Shown: positions 43,701-53,699, counted from the first letter of the stretch. The stretch: DNA of 64,000 bases from Euleptes europaea (GCF_029931775.1 NC_079312.1:15011821-15075820); one strand, 5' to 3'. The notes: generated by a model not told the origin, from the letters alone. Numbers and translations are program-made.

Positions 43701-46700
43701 ACTAAATCAAGTAATACATGAGGATCAAGCTGGTTTTTTACCAGGAAGGTTGATGAGTCAGAATGTGAGGGTAGTAATTGATCTTTTAGAATATGCAGAG
43801 CAAGATACAACACCAATAGCTTTGATATTTCTGGACGCTGAAAAAGCTTTTGATAATGTTAATTGGCAGTTTATGCTTAAGATATTAGATTCTATGGATT
43901 TTGGTGAGAATTTTAAAACAGCTATAAAAGGTATATATACACAACAATCTGCTAATTTGATTATAAACGGGTCATTATCACCCAAAATTGAAATTCAAAG
44001 GGGAACGAGACAGGGGTGTCCTCTTTCCCCTTTATTGTTTATTTTAGTATTAGAATTATTATTGCATAATCTTAGAAATAGTGATGTAGTTGGTGTACGA
44101 ATAGGCAGAAATCATTATAAGTTTAAAGCATATGCGGATGATGTAGTATGTTTTTTGACTGATCCGATTGAACAAATTGACAGATGGAATAAAATTTTGG
44201 AGGTTTATGGAAAGCTTTCAGGGTTTAAAGTTAATAAAACTAAAACTAAGATTATAACTAAGAATATGACTCTCTCACAACAACAAATATTAATGAAAAA
44301 GACGGGGTTTAATATTGAAAATAAAGTTAAATATTTAGGTATATGGTTATCAAACAATAACCTTAACTTATTTCAAGATAATTATGTGAATCAATGGCAA
44401 CAGATAAAAAAGGATTTGATAAGTTGGGAAAAATTGCCATTATCGCTATGGGGAAGAATTTCAGTAGTTAAAATGATGTTATTACCTAAAATGCTCTTTT
44501 TGTTTCAAAACCTCCCAATAGTTAAGGGTGTACAGATATTTGATGTTTGGAAAAAAGATATTATGAGATTTCTCTGGAGTAAAGAAAGACACAGGATTGC
44601 ATATAATAATTTAATTGAGCAAAGAGATACGGGAGGATTTGGATTACCAGATTTGAAATTGTATTATCAAGCAGCATGCTTTACCTGGATTAAAAATTGG
44701 ATTCTTTTAGAGAATCCGAAATTATTAGAATTAGAAGGCTTTAAATTGAGATTCGGGTGGCATGCTTACTTGTGGTATGATAAAGAGAAAGTAAATAAAG
44801 AATTTAATTCTCATATCATCAGGAAAAATCTATTGCAAATTTGGAATAAATATAAAGAAATTTTTGAAAGTAAAACACCCGGTTGGATTAACCCTATAGA
44901 AGCGTTTATGAGAAGAGGTGTACATTTAAATTTGGATTGTGATAACTATAGAGAAATAACAGAATATAAAGATGGTATATGGGTACTGAAATCAAGAGAA
45001 GAAATTCTGATTAAAGATTGGTTTATGTACTATAAACTAAGAGATGTTTTTAACAAAGATAATAAGTTAGGTTTTAATCAAACCAAATCAAAATTTGAGG
45101 TTATACTATCTAAGGGAAATAAAGGATTGATAGGTAGGGTTTATAAATTACTTATAGAGACAAATTTGGAACAAGAAAGGATTAAATTAGTGATGTTGAA
45201 ATGGATGAGAGACTTAGGCTACAATATAGATTTGGAAATTTGGGAAAAGTTATGGAAAAAAGAATTTAAGTTTACAATTTCAAATGAAATAAGAGAGAAT
45301 TTGAATAAAATGTTTTATAGATGGCATATAACTCCAGTATTATTAAGTAAAATGAAGAAAGATGAGGAAGCTATATGTTGGAAATGCGGTATAGAATTAG
45401 GCACATTTATGCATGTTTGGTGGTTTTGCAAAAAAATAAGGAGGTTTTGGAGATTAGTTTTGAAGGAAACAAATGAATTGATTAAATCAAAAGTTAAGAA
45501 AGACCCCGCCTTTTGTTTATTGGGAATATCAAAAAAAGATCTGGATAAAGGTGATAGAGTCATATGCCAATATAGTTTTGCTGCAGCAAGAATTATAATT
45601 GCTAAAAAATGGAAGCAAATAAATAAACCTTCAATTAAAGAGTGGCGAGAAAAATTATGGATGTATATGCGGATGGCCAAAATTACAGCATTTTTACATG
45701 ATAAAGATATGGAGGAATTTAAATGTATGTGGGTAAAGGCCACCGCATATTGGGATAAAGTGGCAAAAACGGATTTTAAAAGTATAGTTAACGAATTATA
45801 GTATAATATGATTTTTAATATGATATAATAATAGATTTTTTCTTCTGATATGTCATAACACTCCATCGGAAGTCCAATGGTGGAGGGCACTGGTGGGGGG
45901 ATGGGTTTTGGATTTAGGGCACATGGCTTATAGAGTGATTTGAATATTGTAATAGTAGATAAATTGTGTCCTGAACATGTAATTTCTATTTTTATTTTTA
46001 TGTATATGTATTTTTTTTCTTTGTTTTTTTTTTTTTGTTTTTGTGTTTATTATGAAAATAAAAAAATTTATATAAAAAAAAAAAACAACTGTGAATGGAA
46101 CATGGAAAATGCTTCCAAAAGTCTGAAGTTTTTTTGTTTGGTTTAAATAAGCAATGCTGAATATAAGAATTGTTTATTTTAGAGTGTTCACTGTAAATAT
46201 AATATAGCACCTCTTTGCAACATTACTTTGGTCTAATACTGCTGTCTTTATAGAGTATAACCTCCAGGTACTAGCAGGAGATCTCCTGCTATTACAACTG
46301 ATCTTTAGCCAATAGAGGTCAGTTCACCTGGCAATTGGACTCTATGGCATTGAAGTCCCTCCTCTCCCCAAACCCAACCCTCCTCAGGCTCCACCCCAAA
46401 AACCTCCCACCGGTGGTGAAGAGGGACCTGGCAACCCTAACTAGGCTCCTTTGCAGCTCTCAAATTTTCGGGTAAGTCTGGGGCTGGCATGGTTTCATTG
46501 GATGTGTCGAGGGAGGGAGGAGGGCTGCTGGGGCCTTGGGAAATGAAAAGAAGGGCCAATGTCAGGCTTGGTCCCGACAGCTCATTTGCTTCCTGTCCAA
46601 GCAAAGGAGGCACAGAAAACGTTTGGAGCCAGCCTTCTCCCAAAGGGGAGCCTCGGCTGTTCCTGCCACACTCACCTGCAGGAGTTCACTGGCTGGCTGC

Positions 46701-49700
46701 TGACACTTCTGCTCCATCTCCCGTATGAGGCTGTCCAGAGAGGAGAGCCCCTCAGAGAGTTTGGCAAGGTGCTGGTCCCTGTTTCTTGCCACCTCCTTCT
46801 CCACCTCTTCCATCTGGGCCAGCAGAAGTTTCTCTTGTTCCTCCAGAAATGAGTGTAGTTGTCTGAACTTGGCTACCATCTCTTGCTTCTCTCCTGTGGT
46901 TTGCATCTGAGATGGAAAGAGAAGGGAACAGGTCAACAGAACACAGCTGGTCTTTGCAGTGGGAAGAGGTTCTTCAGGAGACTTCTATCGGAAGGGCACT
47001 TTAACCTTTCAGAGATCCTAACAACATTCAGCAGGGGAAAAGAAAGATTTCCAGGGACCCATCCTGAGGGCCAAAGTACATCTCACTCCATCTCCTGGAG
47101 AGGTTCTTTCAGCCACAGAGGACGATGTCTGCTGCAGAAGACCCAGAGAGTAGAAGGAACTTCTTGAGTCTCTTTGTTTCCCCAATAAAACACCCTCCAT
47201 ATGCTGATCCCCCCACTTCCCAACAGGTGAAAAGGTACAATGTGTGAGTAGAAATAACACTGGGGAGAAAAGAACTATGAAGCCCCTTCCCCTCACTTAG
47301 TCACCCTGGCTGCATTTTGGGCAAGAAAAAACTGCAGGGGAAAAGATGGACACACTACTGAGTATTCCAAATACTTCCCCCCCCTCCCCTTAGATTCAGC
47401 AGTGGCTGATCAACCCTTGGCCCAGTTCAGGATTGGTGGAATATCTATCAGCATTTCTACCCAGCATTTCTTGGAGGGTTGGACATCCTCGTCTCTCTTC
47501 AGAGACTTCTCCTGGCTTGCAGTGTAGGTGCATACACACAAAGACCACCCCATCCCCCTTCAAATAACTGATGGGAAGGGCGGATTTTGGCTACCAGTGG
47601 CAATAACAGAGAGCCAGTCTCCATTCATCCTTGACCCTAACATAGGAAGTGGGCTGGGTCCAGGGAAAAGGGGGCTTATGGGGTCTGGGTTGGGCAGTTC
47701 CTCCATCTTTGGAAGCAAACGGAGGAGAAACCCACCCTCCCTCCCTCCCTCCCTCCCTCTGTTGCAGAGCAGGTCGCCCATCTGGGAGCCGGGTAGGAAT
47801 TTTTTACCCCTCTGGCACAATTGGCAACAAGCTGGGGGGGTTTTGGCCTACCTTACTCTGAAAGTGATAGGTGGTATGCGGGAGCAGTGCAGGAAAAGGT
47901 GGCTTCGTGGTTCATGGTACAACTCTGGTTAGCACCCTGGGAGAACCAGCATGGTGCAGTGGTTAAGAGCAGTGGTTTGGAGCAATAGACTCTGATCTGG
48001 AGAGTCAGGTTTGATTCCCCACTCCTCCACATGAGTGGCGGAGGCTAATCTGGTGAACTGGATTTGTTTCCCCACTCCTCCCCATGAAGCCAGCAGGGTG
48101 ACCTTGGGCTAGTCACAGCTCTCTCTGCCTCACCTACCTCACAGGGTGTCTGTTGTGGGCAGGGGAAGGGAAGGTGATTGCAAGCTGGTTTGATTCTTCC
48201 TTAAGTGGTAGAGAATGTCGGCATATAAAAACCAACTCTTCTTCTTCTTCTTGAGGCCTAAGTTTGGAAGATGAAGGAGCAACCCTCAGGCTAGGCCTAG
48301 GACCTCAGTGCCTGGCAGTGACCGGGGACAGGAAATCCTTGAGAGTGTTGCTATCCTTGACCTATAGACCTCACAACTCAGGGGAATGGACGTGGCACAC
48401 CTCCCTCGAGCACTAAAGAAGGCAAGGAGGAGCACGAGCCATACCAGCCATAGTGACACTTACGAGCAAATCTTGGCTTTCCTTCACTATGTCTGCTTTA
48501 CACACCCCAATTCTTTCTCTCTCCTTCTTCAGCATCTCCAAACGGTTGCAGAACTGATCCTGGGGGAGGAGAGACCCCAAAATTAGATTGCATTCTATCT
48601 TAGAAGTTAATTATAAAACTTACAAGAAGCAAAACTGACAAAAGGGACAAAGCAGATATAACTGCCCTACGCCTGTAATGGGATCTTCAACATTTCCCTA
48701 ATGCTGAACACAGGTAGTTTCCCCATGGGGATGGCGCCCCATTCTCCTCTAATACCCACCATGAATGCAAAGATATTCACAGTGCCAATGCTGTTTTGAC
48801 ATGGACATTTACTCTGTGCTTTACCCTCCTTCCCACCATTCCACCACCGTGCTCATCACAGGAGGGTTTTTGGCATTAAAAAAATTATTCACAGCCAGTA
48901 TGTCACTGTACTCTGTTAACACTCCAGCAATATCCCAAGTATTGGCCAGCCTCTGGTCACTAGAGGTGTGGAGGGGAGAGGTAGTTGTGAATTTCCTGCA
49001 TTGTGCAGGGGGTTGGGCTTGATGGCCCTGGTGGTCCCTTCTAACTCTATGATTCTAAGCAGTGACATTTTTAAAAAATAACAAAAATCTCTTGGGGGTG
49101 GGAAGGGAATGCTAGGCGGGAGGGTTAGAGATGGTGGGGAAAATGCATACCTTCCATGCCACACTTTCCCAAACCCTCTTTGGGTATGTTCTTCCAAGAA
49201 AGAGAATACCAAAGAAGGGAAACTCTGTGTAGAAGCAACAACAGCTGTGGGAAGGGGTGGAACTCCTTATATTGCCGTAGTGCAGTGGAAGGGCCGTGGC
49301 TAAGTGACCCTCAGAATATCTGCTTGGTAAGCAGAGGTTTCCTGGGTTCAATCCCCAGCACCTCCAGTTGAAACCAACAGGTAACAGTTGACATGATAGA
49401 ACATGTCCACTCCCTTCTTAAAGCCTTACAAGTTGGCAGCCATCACCACATCCTGGAGAAGAGAGTTCCACAATTTACCTATGTGTTGTGTGAAGAAATG
49501 CTTCCTTTTGTCTGTTTTGAATCTCTCACCTTCCAGCTTCACCAGATGACTCCGCGTTCTAGTATTATGAGAGAGGTAGAAAAGCTTCTCCCTGTCCACT
49601 CTCTCCATACCATGCAGTTTTATAGATCTCTATCACGTCTCCCCTCAACAGCCTTCTTTCCAAGCTAAACAGCTCTAAGTGCTTCTCATAGGGTCTAGTC

Positions 49701-51107
49701 CCCTGATCATTTTGGTTGCTCTTTTCTGCACCTTCTCAAGCTCTGCAATATACTTTTTGAGGTGTGGTGACCAGAACTGTACACAGTATTCCAAGTGTGG
49801 TGTCACCATAGATTTGTACATGGGCAGTATGATAGCAGCAGTTTTATTCTCTATTCCTTACCTAATTATGGCCAGCATGGATTTGGCCTTTTTCACAGTA
49901 GCTGCACACTGGGTTGACATCTTCATCGAGCTATCCACTACCACCCCAAGATCCCTTTCTTGGTCTGTCGCTGCCAGAACAGATCCCATCAGTGTATGTG
50001 CGAAATTGGGATTTTTTTTGCCCTAATAAGCATCACTTTACACTTGCTCACATTGAACCTCATTTGCCCTTTTAGTACTGCAGACAGGAAGTGAGTCAAT
50101 CTCCCCACTTTATCATATCACCCCACTTTAGCCTCAGCAGAGGGCAAGAGGCAATGCCTTAGGGAGCCCCCAAGCCAGACAGGAGGCAGCAAAGAGGTCT
50201 TTTCACTCCCCAATTTGGGCCCAGAGGCTGAGGCAGAAACTGGAGGCAGTTTCCCCACAAAGAGGCCAAGGAGAAGGGAAGGATCCACAGCTCTTCCCCA
50301 CCAACCTCCACCATGTAAATTTCCTACCTTGTACTCTTGGGAAGCCTCCTCAAGAGGAAGAGTTTGGTGATCTCTGTGCTCCTTGGATCGGTCACAGACC
50401 ATACAGATGAGGGCTTCATCGTCCTTGCAGAAGAGCTTCAGCGGCTCCTGGTGCTTCTGGCAGACTCTCCCTTTTGTAGCAACCCTGTTTGCCTGACACA
50501 GAAAAGAAAGAAACAGATCTTTTTCTATTCCCCTCTTCCCTGAACAATGACCAAATGTCTGACTATGAGTTGGTCAGGCACCCATGTCCCCACTGCATGT
50601 CAGATGTATCATCTATTTCGGCCCTTACTTTATACCTTATCTTGGTTAGCAGCCTTTTCCAGGTGAAGTAAAGAGTGACCTCTGTGTTCTGGAGATTCCT
50701 TACAAATGCAACACATGAGTTTTTCATCATCTTTGCAGAAGAAACGGAGTTTCTGCCCGTGTCTTAGACACAGATCTTCTGTTCCTGGATTTCTTGTACA
50801 AAATCCCTTCTGTTTTATTTTTTCTACCAAGTTTGCCAGCTGCCAGTTTGAGCGGAAATTCCCTTTCTGGATCTCAGCTTTGCAGACAGGACACTCCAGG
50901 TACCCCAGTTCTTCCCATTTGTCACAGTAGTCAGTGATACACCCCCGACAGAAATTGTGGCCACAGTCCAGGGTTACCGGTTCTATGAGGCACTCCAGGC
51001 AGATGGGACAGATGACTTCCTCTTCCAGACCTGTGGATGGTGACCCTGAGGCCATGTTGGAGGCAGTTTCTGTGTCTTGGCAGACAGAAAAGGTAGCTTT
51101 GTAAGGC
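34263..51107 (-). CDS. TRIM family E3 ubiquitin ligase, RING/B-box/coiled-coil/PRY-SPRY, 468 aa
   Basis: Predicted E3 ubiquitin ligase. Six coding exons on the minus strand (51055-50636, 48559-48464, 46906-46676, 40360-40338, 38628-38510, 34780-34263) have lengths 420, 96, 231, 23, 119 and 518. They total 1407 bases, exactly 469 codons with stop and no break in frame. The 96/231/23 series is the usual coiled-coil exon ladder of PRY-SPRY TRIM genes. RING (about 10-60), B-box 2 (about 90-125), coiled coil (about 141-255) and PRY-SPRY (about 300-468) are all present. The gene resembles the TRIM39/TRIM7/TRIM10/TRIM27 group; no ortholog is claimed. Introns are full of repeats, including an antisense L1. 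Confidence 0.92.
34800..35157. other. TRIM intron 5, proximal part
   Basis: No repeat or gene recognised. Confidence 0.4.
35160..35500. repeat. Long palindromic repeat centred at about 35,320
   Basis: Arms of about 150 bases (TTGAAGGGACTCTCCTTG on the left against CAAGGAGAGTTCCTTCAA on the right) meet at GAATCATTGCGAAGTTTGCAATGATTC. Single-arm relatives occur at 36640-36880 and 53700-54020. Probably a MITE family. It lies in TRIM intron 5 and could form a hairpin in the pre-mRNA. Confidence 0.8.
35787..36880. repeat. Repeat cluster with GTTGTGCA-type inverted ends
   Basis: GTGTTGTGCACATTG at 35790 and TTGCACAACCCTAC at 36868 are inverted ends. The inner flanks carry degenerate AAACCCAAA-type tracts, and the single-arm relative of the 35.3 kb palindrome is at 36640-36790. 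A related right end, ATGCACAAACCTAG, is at 35650-35663. This may be one element of about 1.1 kb or several. Confidence 0.5.
37255..37920 (+). mobile_element. L1 LINE 3' fragment (ORF2 C-terminus and tail)
   Basis: The frame 37290-37649 encodes the end of L1 ORF2, including the CWKC...H...C knuckle ([19 protein letters not shown]) and [15 protein letters not shown], followed by a 3' UTR and an A-rich end at about 37905-37920. 5'-truncated and of a different subfamily from the 41-46 kb L1. Lies in TRIM intron 5, antisense to the gene. Confidence 0.88.
38063..38255 (+). repeat. 5S-rRNA-derived SINE, plus strand
   Basis: GGTACAGCCCTACCTCATC and GGCTGATACTTGGATGGGA are 5S-like; the end GTTGTGATTTGATGGCACA is the RTE-type tail. 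Diverged. Confidence 0.75.
38345..38503 (-). repeat. Dispersed repeat, GGATCAGAC family, abutting TRIM exon 5
   Basis: On the minus strand AACATCAGAACATAAGAAAG ... GGATCAGAC ... CAGCAGTCTGTTCACA matches 62693-62785. It starts only a few bases after the splice donor of TRIM exon 5 (38509). Family name not known to me; it may be a SINE or a LINE end. Confidence 0.7.
38510..38628 (-). CDS. TRIM exon 5 (linker before SPRY)
   Basis: Acceptor TTTTCTCCAG precedes 38628; donor GTAATG follows 38510. It is 119 bases, entering with two bases carried over and leaving one. It encodes [19 protein letters not shown], the conserved stretch between coiled coil and PRY. Confidence 0.9.
38629..40337. other. 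TRIM intron 4
   Basis: Contains the hAT-like fragment at 39955-40096. The rest shows only short frames and no feature I can name. Confidence 0.5.
39955..40096 (+). repeat. Right-end fragment of the 60.7 kb hAT-like family
   Basis: CACCCATTTTGTG motifs, GGAATTCCAAAGGTGCC and GGGGACCCCT match the right end of 60718-61578. Confidence 0.65.
40338..40360 (-). CDS. TRIM exon 4, 23-bp micro-exon
   Basis: Acceptor TTTTTCTTTAG, then exactly 23 bases coding DARSSLQ plus two bases of Arg, then GTAAGTG. A 23-base exon here is a hallmark of this TRIM class, and its DxRSxLQR sequence is conserved. Confidence 0.9.
41029..41282. other. Repeat-derived DNA at the 5' side of the L1
   Basis: Opens with an AGGGTTGCCAACCTCCAGG fragment of the hAT-like MITE. 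GTTCTGATGAAGACAAAGGG and an AAACAGGGC segment then resemble the 3' part of a Penelope-like element. The L1 seems to begin near 41270-41283, but the exact junction is not clear. Confidence 0.4.
41283..41957 (+). pseudogene. L1 ORF1 protein, C-terminal portion (about 224 aa)
   Basis: RNA-binding chaperone of L1. From [19 protein letters not shown] the sequence shows the end of the coiled coil and the RRM ([24 protein letters not shown]). The C-terminal domain follows ([46 protein letters not shown]). An acidic tail ends the frame. The N-terminal coiled coil is missing, so it is a truncated copy. The open frame extends upstream to 41124 but that part is not L1-like. Confidence 0.85.
42046..45801 (+). 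pseudogene. L1 ORF2 protein (endonuclease/reverse transcriptase), one in-frame stop
   Basis: Target-primed reverse transcription enzyme. APE-type endonuclease: [23 protein letters not shown] and LSDHNAV. Reverse transcriptase: [48 protein letters not shown] and the catalytic YADD. The C-terminal knuckle [19 protein letters not shown] is present. The frame runs 1252 codons, close to the usual 1270 or so. It is broken only by TAG at 42769-42771 (codon 242), just after the endonuclease domain; the rest continues in the same frame to 45801. Confidence 0.92.
46260..46439. mobile_element. hAT-like MITE, TAGGGTTGCC family, copy 5
   Basis: Lacks the first nine bases (starts AACCTCCAGGTACTAG) but has the full right end GGCAACCCTA. 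In TRIM intron 3, between exon 3 and the L1. Confidence 0.85.
46676..46906 (-). CDS. TRIM exon 3 (main coiled coil)
   Basis: 231 bases between acceptor TCCCATCTCTCAG and donor GTGAGTG, phase 0 on both sides. It encodes a heptad-rich helix ([38 protein letters not shown]) that should form the antiparallel TRIM dimer. Confidence 0.93.
46907..47943. other. TRIM intron 2, distal part
   Basis: A CCCT-repeat tract (47735-47760) is the only feature seen; short frames otherwise. Confidence 0.45.
47944..48254 (+). repeat. Sauria-type tRNA SINE in TRIM intron 2
   Basis: ACCAGCATGGTGCAGTGG head, complete body and CTTCTTCTTCTTC tail; antisense to the TRIM gene. Confidence 0.88.
48464..48559 (-). CDS. 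TRIM exon 2 (first coiled-coil exon)
   Basis: 96 bases between acceptor CTCCTCCCCCAG and donor GTAAGTG, phase 0 on both sides, encoding [18 protein letters not shown] and onward. 96 bases is the standard length for this exon in TRIM genes. Confidence 0.93.
48560..49284. other. TRIM intron 1 segment without named features
   Basis: No repeat of certain identity. A segment near 48995-49055 (GGGGGTTGGGCTTGATGGCC ... TCTAACTCTATGATTCTA) resembles the 3' end of a CR1-type LINE. Confidence 0.4.
49285..49385 (+). repeat. Partial tRNA-derived SINE
   Basis: GGGCCGTGGCTAAGTGAC, then ATCTGCTTGGTAAGCAGA and GGGTTCAATCCCCAGCACC: the promoter head of the 5911-6098 type, with the body missing. Confidence 0.65.
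49386..50100. mobile_element. CR1-like LINE-derived segment
   Basis: A long non-coding stretch with phrases common in amniote CR1-type remnants, such as GAGGTGTGGTGACCAGAACT, CCAGCATGGATTTGGCCTTT and TTGACATCTTCATCGAGCT. Orientation not certain, probably minus. Identification is from recall of the repeat, so moderate only. Lies in TRIM intron 1. Confidence 0.5.
50328..50492 (-). CDS. Extra B-box exon in TRIM intron 1, possible alternative exon
   Basis: 165 bases (55 codons) between a strong acceptor (TTCTTTCTTTTCTGTGTCAG) and donor GTAGGA, phase 0 at both ends, so inclusion between exons 1 and 2 keeps the frame. It encodes a complete B-box 2 ([19 protein letters not shown], then [15 protein letters not shown]) and ends EASQEYK, the usual sequence before the 96-base coiled-coil exon. 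Included, the protein would have two B-boxes (523 aa). Alternatively it is a leftover of a neighbouring TRIM copy. Confidence 0.65.
50636..51107 (-). CDS. TRIM exon 1 (RING and B-box 2); ATG at 51055
   Basis: Acceptor GTTCTCTTTACAG ends just before 51107, giving 52 bases of leader and an ATG (51053-51055) in context CCAACATGG. RING C3HC4: CPIC, CGH, FCRGC, CPVC. B-box 2: [18 protein letters not shown] and [13 protein letters not shown]. Donor GTATAA follows 50636 in phase 0. An ATG 78 bases further upstream is in frame but lies before the acceptor, so I prefer 51055. Confidence 0.92.
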
Positions 51108-51990
51108 CTGTAAAGAGAACAGCAGAAGGACAATGAGCTGGAAAAGGGTTAGATTTTAGGCAGGAGATATATATTTTTCAAAAGAACCGATAAATGAATA
51201 GTATTTTACTCTGGGATTTTTAATACCTCTAAAAAGAGGCCGAAAACTTTCTATATACGCATGATTGCTAAAGTACAGATGTGGATAGAAGTGGATTTGA
51301 AACTGTTAGGAGAAATCAAATTGTTCCTTCTCTCATAGGTTGTTTCCACATGGGTTATTTCCCCTAGGTTCAATGCTATTGGGACGTGGTTTTTTCCCTT
51401 GCTTCCTTCCCTGAAGTACTGAGGTGCACCTCCTGGATTTTCACAGTCTTTTCTCCAGTCTTTCCCAAACTTGTTTGCTGCAAAGTTTTGGAAGAGACTG
51501 CAAAGCCCAGATTGCTGTTGAGTGGGTGGAAATGTTTGTCTATTCATGGTCCTGCCCACATGGCAGCCATTTTCCCTGTCCCTCAGGCTGCCATTTCCTA
51601 CCACCACCAAAGGATCTTAAAAAAATTTCAACTTAACATTGTTATATCATTTTAATGTGTTTATCAAGTTCTCTGAACATACAACTTTCTTTTTTTAAAG
51701 TCTCTAGCCCCTTTTGTGGAGGAGATATAAAGGGAAAGAAATATCAATGCAACAAAAGGGCTAGGAACTTTTAAAAAATAAAAGCTGAGAATGATATTTA
51801 ATTGCTGGTTTTTTAAAAATGAAGAAAGCCCTAATGGTGCAGTAGAAGGTGGTGGTTGCAGCCAGGGGACTGGGGCAAGAACATTATGGGAAACCTGCCA
51901 TATGAAAGCCCCTTTGGTACTCTGATGTACTGGCAGCTGAAGCAGCAACAGGAAAAGTACACAATCCTATCCCTTGCAGGGGAAATTTTT
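51108..51990. other. Region upstream of TRIM exon 1
   Basis: Should hold the intron before a non-coding first exon. No promoter element or repeat was recognised with confidence. Confidence 0.4.
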
Positions 51991-52190
51991 TTGGTTGTTG
52001 CTGTCAAGTTGCAAGTGACTTCGGTGACCCCATAAGATTTTCAAGGTAAGAGATGTTCAAAGGTAGTTTGTGTTTGCCTTTCCTGTGTTACAATACTGGA
52101 CTTCCTTGGTGGTCTCTCACCCAAGAACTAACCATGGCTGACCCTGCGTAACTTCTGAGATCTCACAAAATTGGGGTAGTCTGGGCCATC
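51991..52190 (-). repeat. 5S-rRNA-derived SINE, minus strand
   Basis: The reversed RTE tail TGTCAAGTTGCAAGTGACTT is followed by GGTGGTCTCTCACCCAAGAA and CTGCGTAACTTCTGAGATCT, the reversed 5S promoter half. Diverged relative of 29017-29215. Confidence 0.75.
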
Positions 52191-52983
52191 CATGTTAGGA
52201 TGGAAAACACCATACACACAAATAAAATCCCAGGTGTGTAGCTCTGTTACTACTGTTACCTAGCTATAAGGACAGAGGGGTGGCGTCAAGAGAGCAGGGC
52301 CAAGACTTGAAGGTCTCCAATACAGCCACTGAGGGCTCAGTCTGAATCCCCCCACCGTCCAACATCCACTAGGCTACCCAGCCATTAGGCCACCCTTACC
52401 TGCCGGTTGACTCAAGGTGACATCCAGGACCGGCTCTGTGGGACACACAATACAGCCTTCCCCTTTCTTGTGATTTCCCACTCTTCATTCACCTCAGTCG
52501 GATCACAGTGGTAGAGAGAGGGCAAATTTGAAGTACCCTCAACAGCTGGAATCCCCCCAGTCCAGTTGCTGCAATTCCCCTTGGGCTTTTCCAGAAAGCA
52601 AAGCCAGGAAATGCAGTTCAGTCCCTTTCACTAGTGATGAACATGTCATAAAAGGAGCCGATCAGCAACAACCTTTGAACAGAGAGCCCAGCCCATATCT
52701 CCTAAAATAGGTAATACATTAACTAATCTGTATGTATTCTACTGTCCCAAACATTTTAAAATGGTCTTTGTATAGAAATGTCACAGCAGGGAGGCCTGCA
52801 TTTCATGACCTGCTCGCTCCACTTTTCCTCCATATCTGAGTGTGCCTGTGTACATACACACAAACCAATAAGACCACACTTCATTATTTTTATGATGAGG
52901 ACTGTAGGCAGCTTAGAAGAGAATCGAGGAATAAGTATGGATGAATTACAGGACTCTTTTTTTGTTTTGTTGCAACAGACTAA
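52191..52983. other. Intergenic DNA without supported features
   Basis: Only short frames. Confidence 0.4.
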
Positions 52984-53134
52984 GGGCGAAAACGCATGGT
53001 CGCTTTAGCCTCCTTTATTCCCTATTTCAGCCAGGATCGAACGCACATTCAGCAAAACGCATGCATTCGATCCTGGCTGAATCCTGGCTGAAATAGGGAA
53101 TAAAGGAGGCTAAAGCGACCGTGCGTTTTCGCCC
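52984..53134. mobile_element. Harbinger-like palindromic MITE, 151 bp
   Basis: GGGCGAAAACGCATGGTCGC and GCGACCGTGCGTTTTCGCCC are inverted ends. The palindrome continues inward almost to the centre (AGCCAGGATCGAACGCA / TGCATTCGATCCTGGCT). TAA stands on both sides (52981-52983, 53135-53137), the 3-base target duplication of PIF/Harbinger elements. Non-coding. Confidence 0.85.
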
Positions 53135-53393
53135 TAAGAGAGCTTTACCTTCACCACACGTAGATGCTGCCAGCTCCTTCCATGAGGTGCTTCTGGTCCC
53201 ACAACTGCCTGCTCCCCAGGTCACCAGAAGGGACTATGTGTTTTTTGTCGGCTTCTTTTCCCCTGGTGAGAGGACGAGCCATAAACATAATAGAATCAAA
53301 TGCAAACAACTATCACTATAACACTAATGTTGTAAAAACAACAATCATAATTTTGTGCCTCCTTTCCTACAAATTTGGGCTCCCCCGAGCAGG

Positions 53394-53440
53394 GTCGCCA
53401 ATCCCCAGATTCTAGCTGGAGATCTCCTGCTATTACAGGA
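53394..53440. repeat. Small fragment of the TAGGGTTGCC MITE
   Basis: AGGGTCGCCAATCCCCAG followed by GCTGGAGATCTCCTGCTATT; truncated after about 45 bases. Confidence 0.6.
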
Positions 53441-53699
53441 GGGGGTGATTTGATTATTTTGGGTGGGAGGCCCTGCCTCCATTCATCCACTGCTTGCTGT
53501 TTCAAAGTTGCATTGTTTGAATTTTGGGGTTTTCTCTGTTTCAGAACGTGTTGGCTTTTACCTGAAAGGAGGGAGTGATTTGATTTTTTTGGGTGGCACT
53601 GCTTTGTTGTTGTCATAATTGCTCTCATTGTTGAATTTAGACACAAGGGATTTTTTTGGGGGGGCAGTTTGGTATCTTCTTGTGTGACATTTGCAGTGT

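Larger units (their letters stand above)
41270..46084 (+). mobile_element. L1 LINE, nearly whole, 5'-truncated in ORF1
   Basis: Carries the C-terminal part of ORF1, an 88-base spacer, ORF2 (endonuclease, reverse transcriptase, C-terminal knuckle), a 3' UTR of about 250 bases and an A-rich tail ending at 46084. It lacks a 5' UTR and the ORF1 start. ORF2 has one premature stop in 1252 codons, so the insertion is young. It lies in TRIM intron 3, antisense. No certain target duplication was found, partly because the 5' junction is unclear. Confidence 0.92.
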
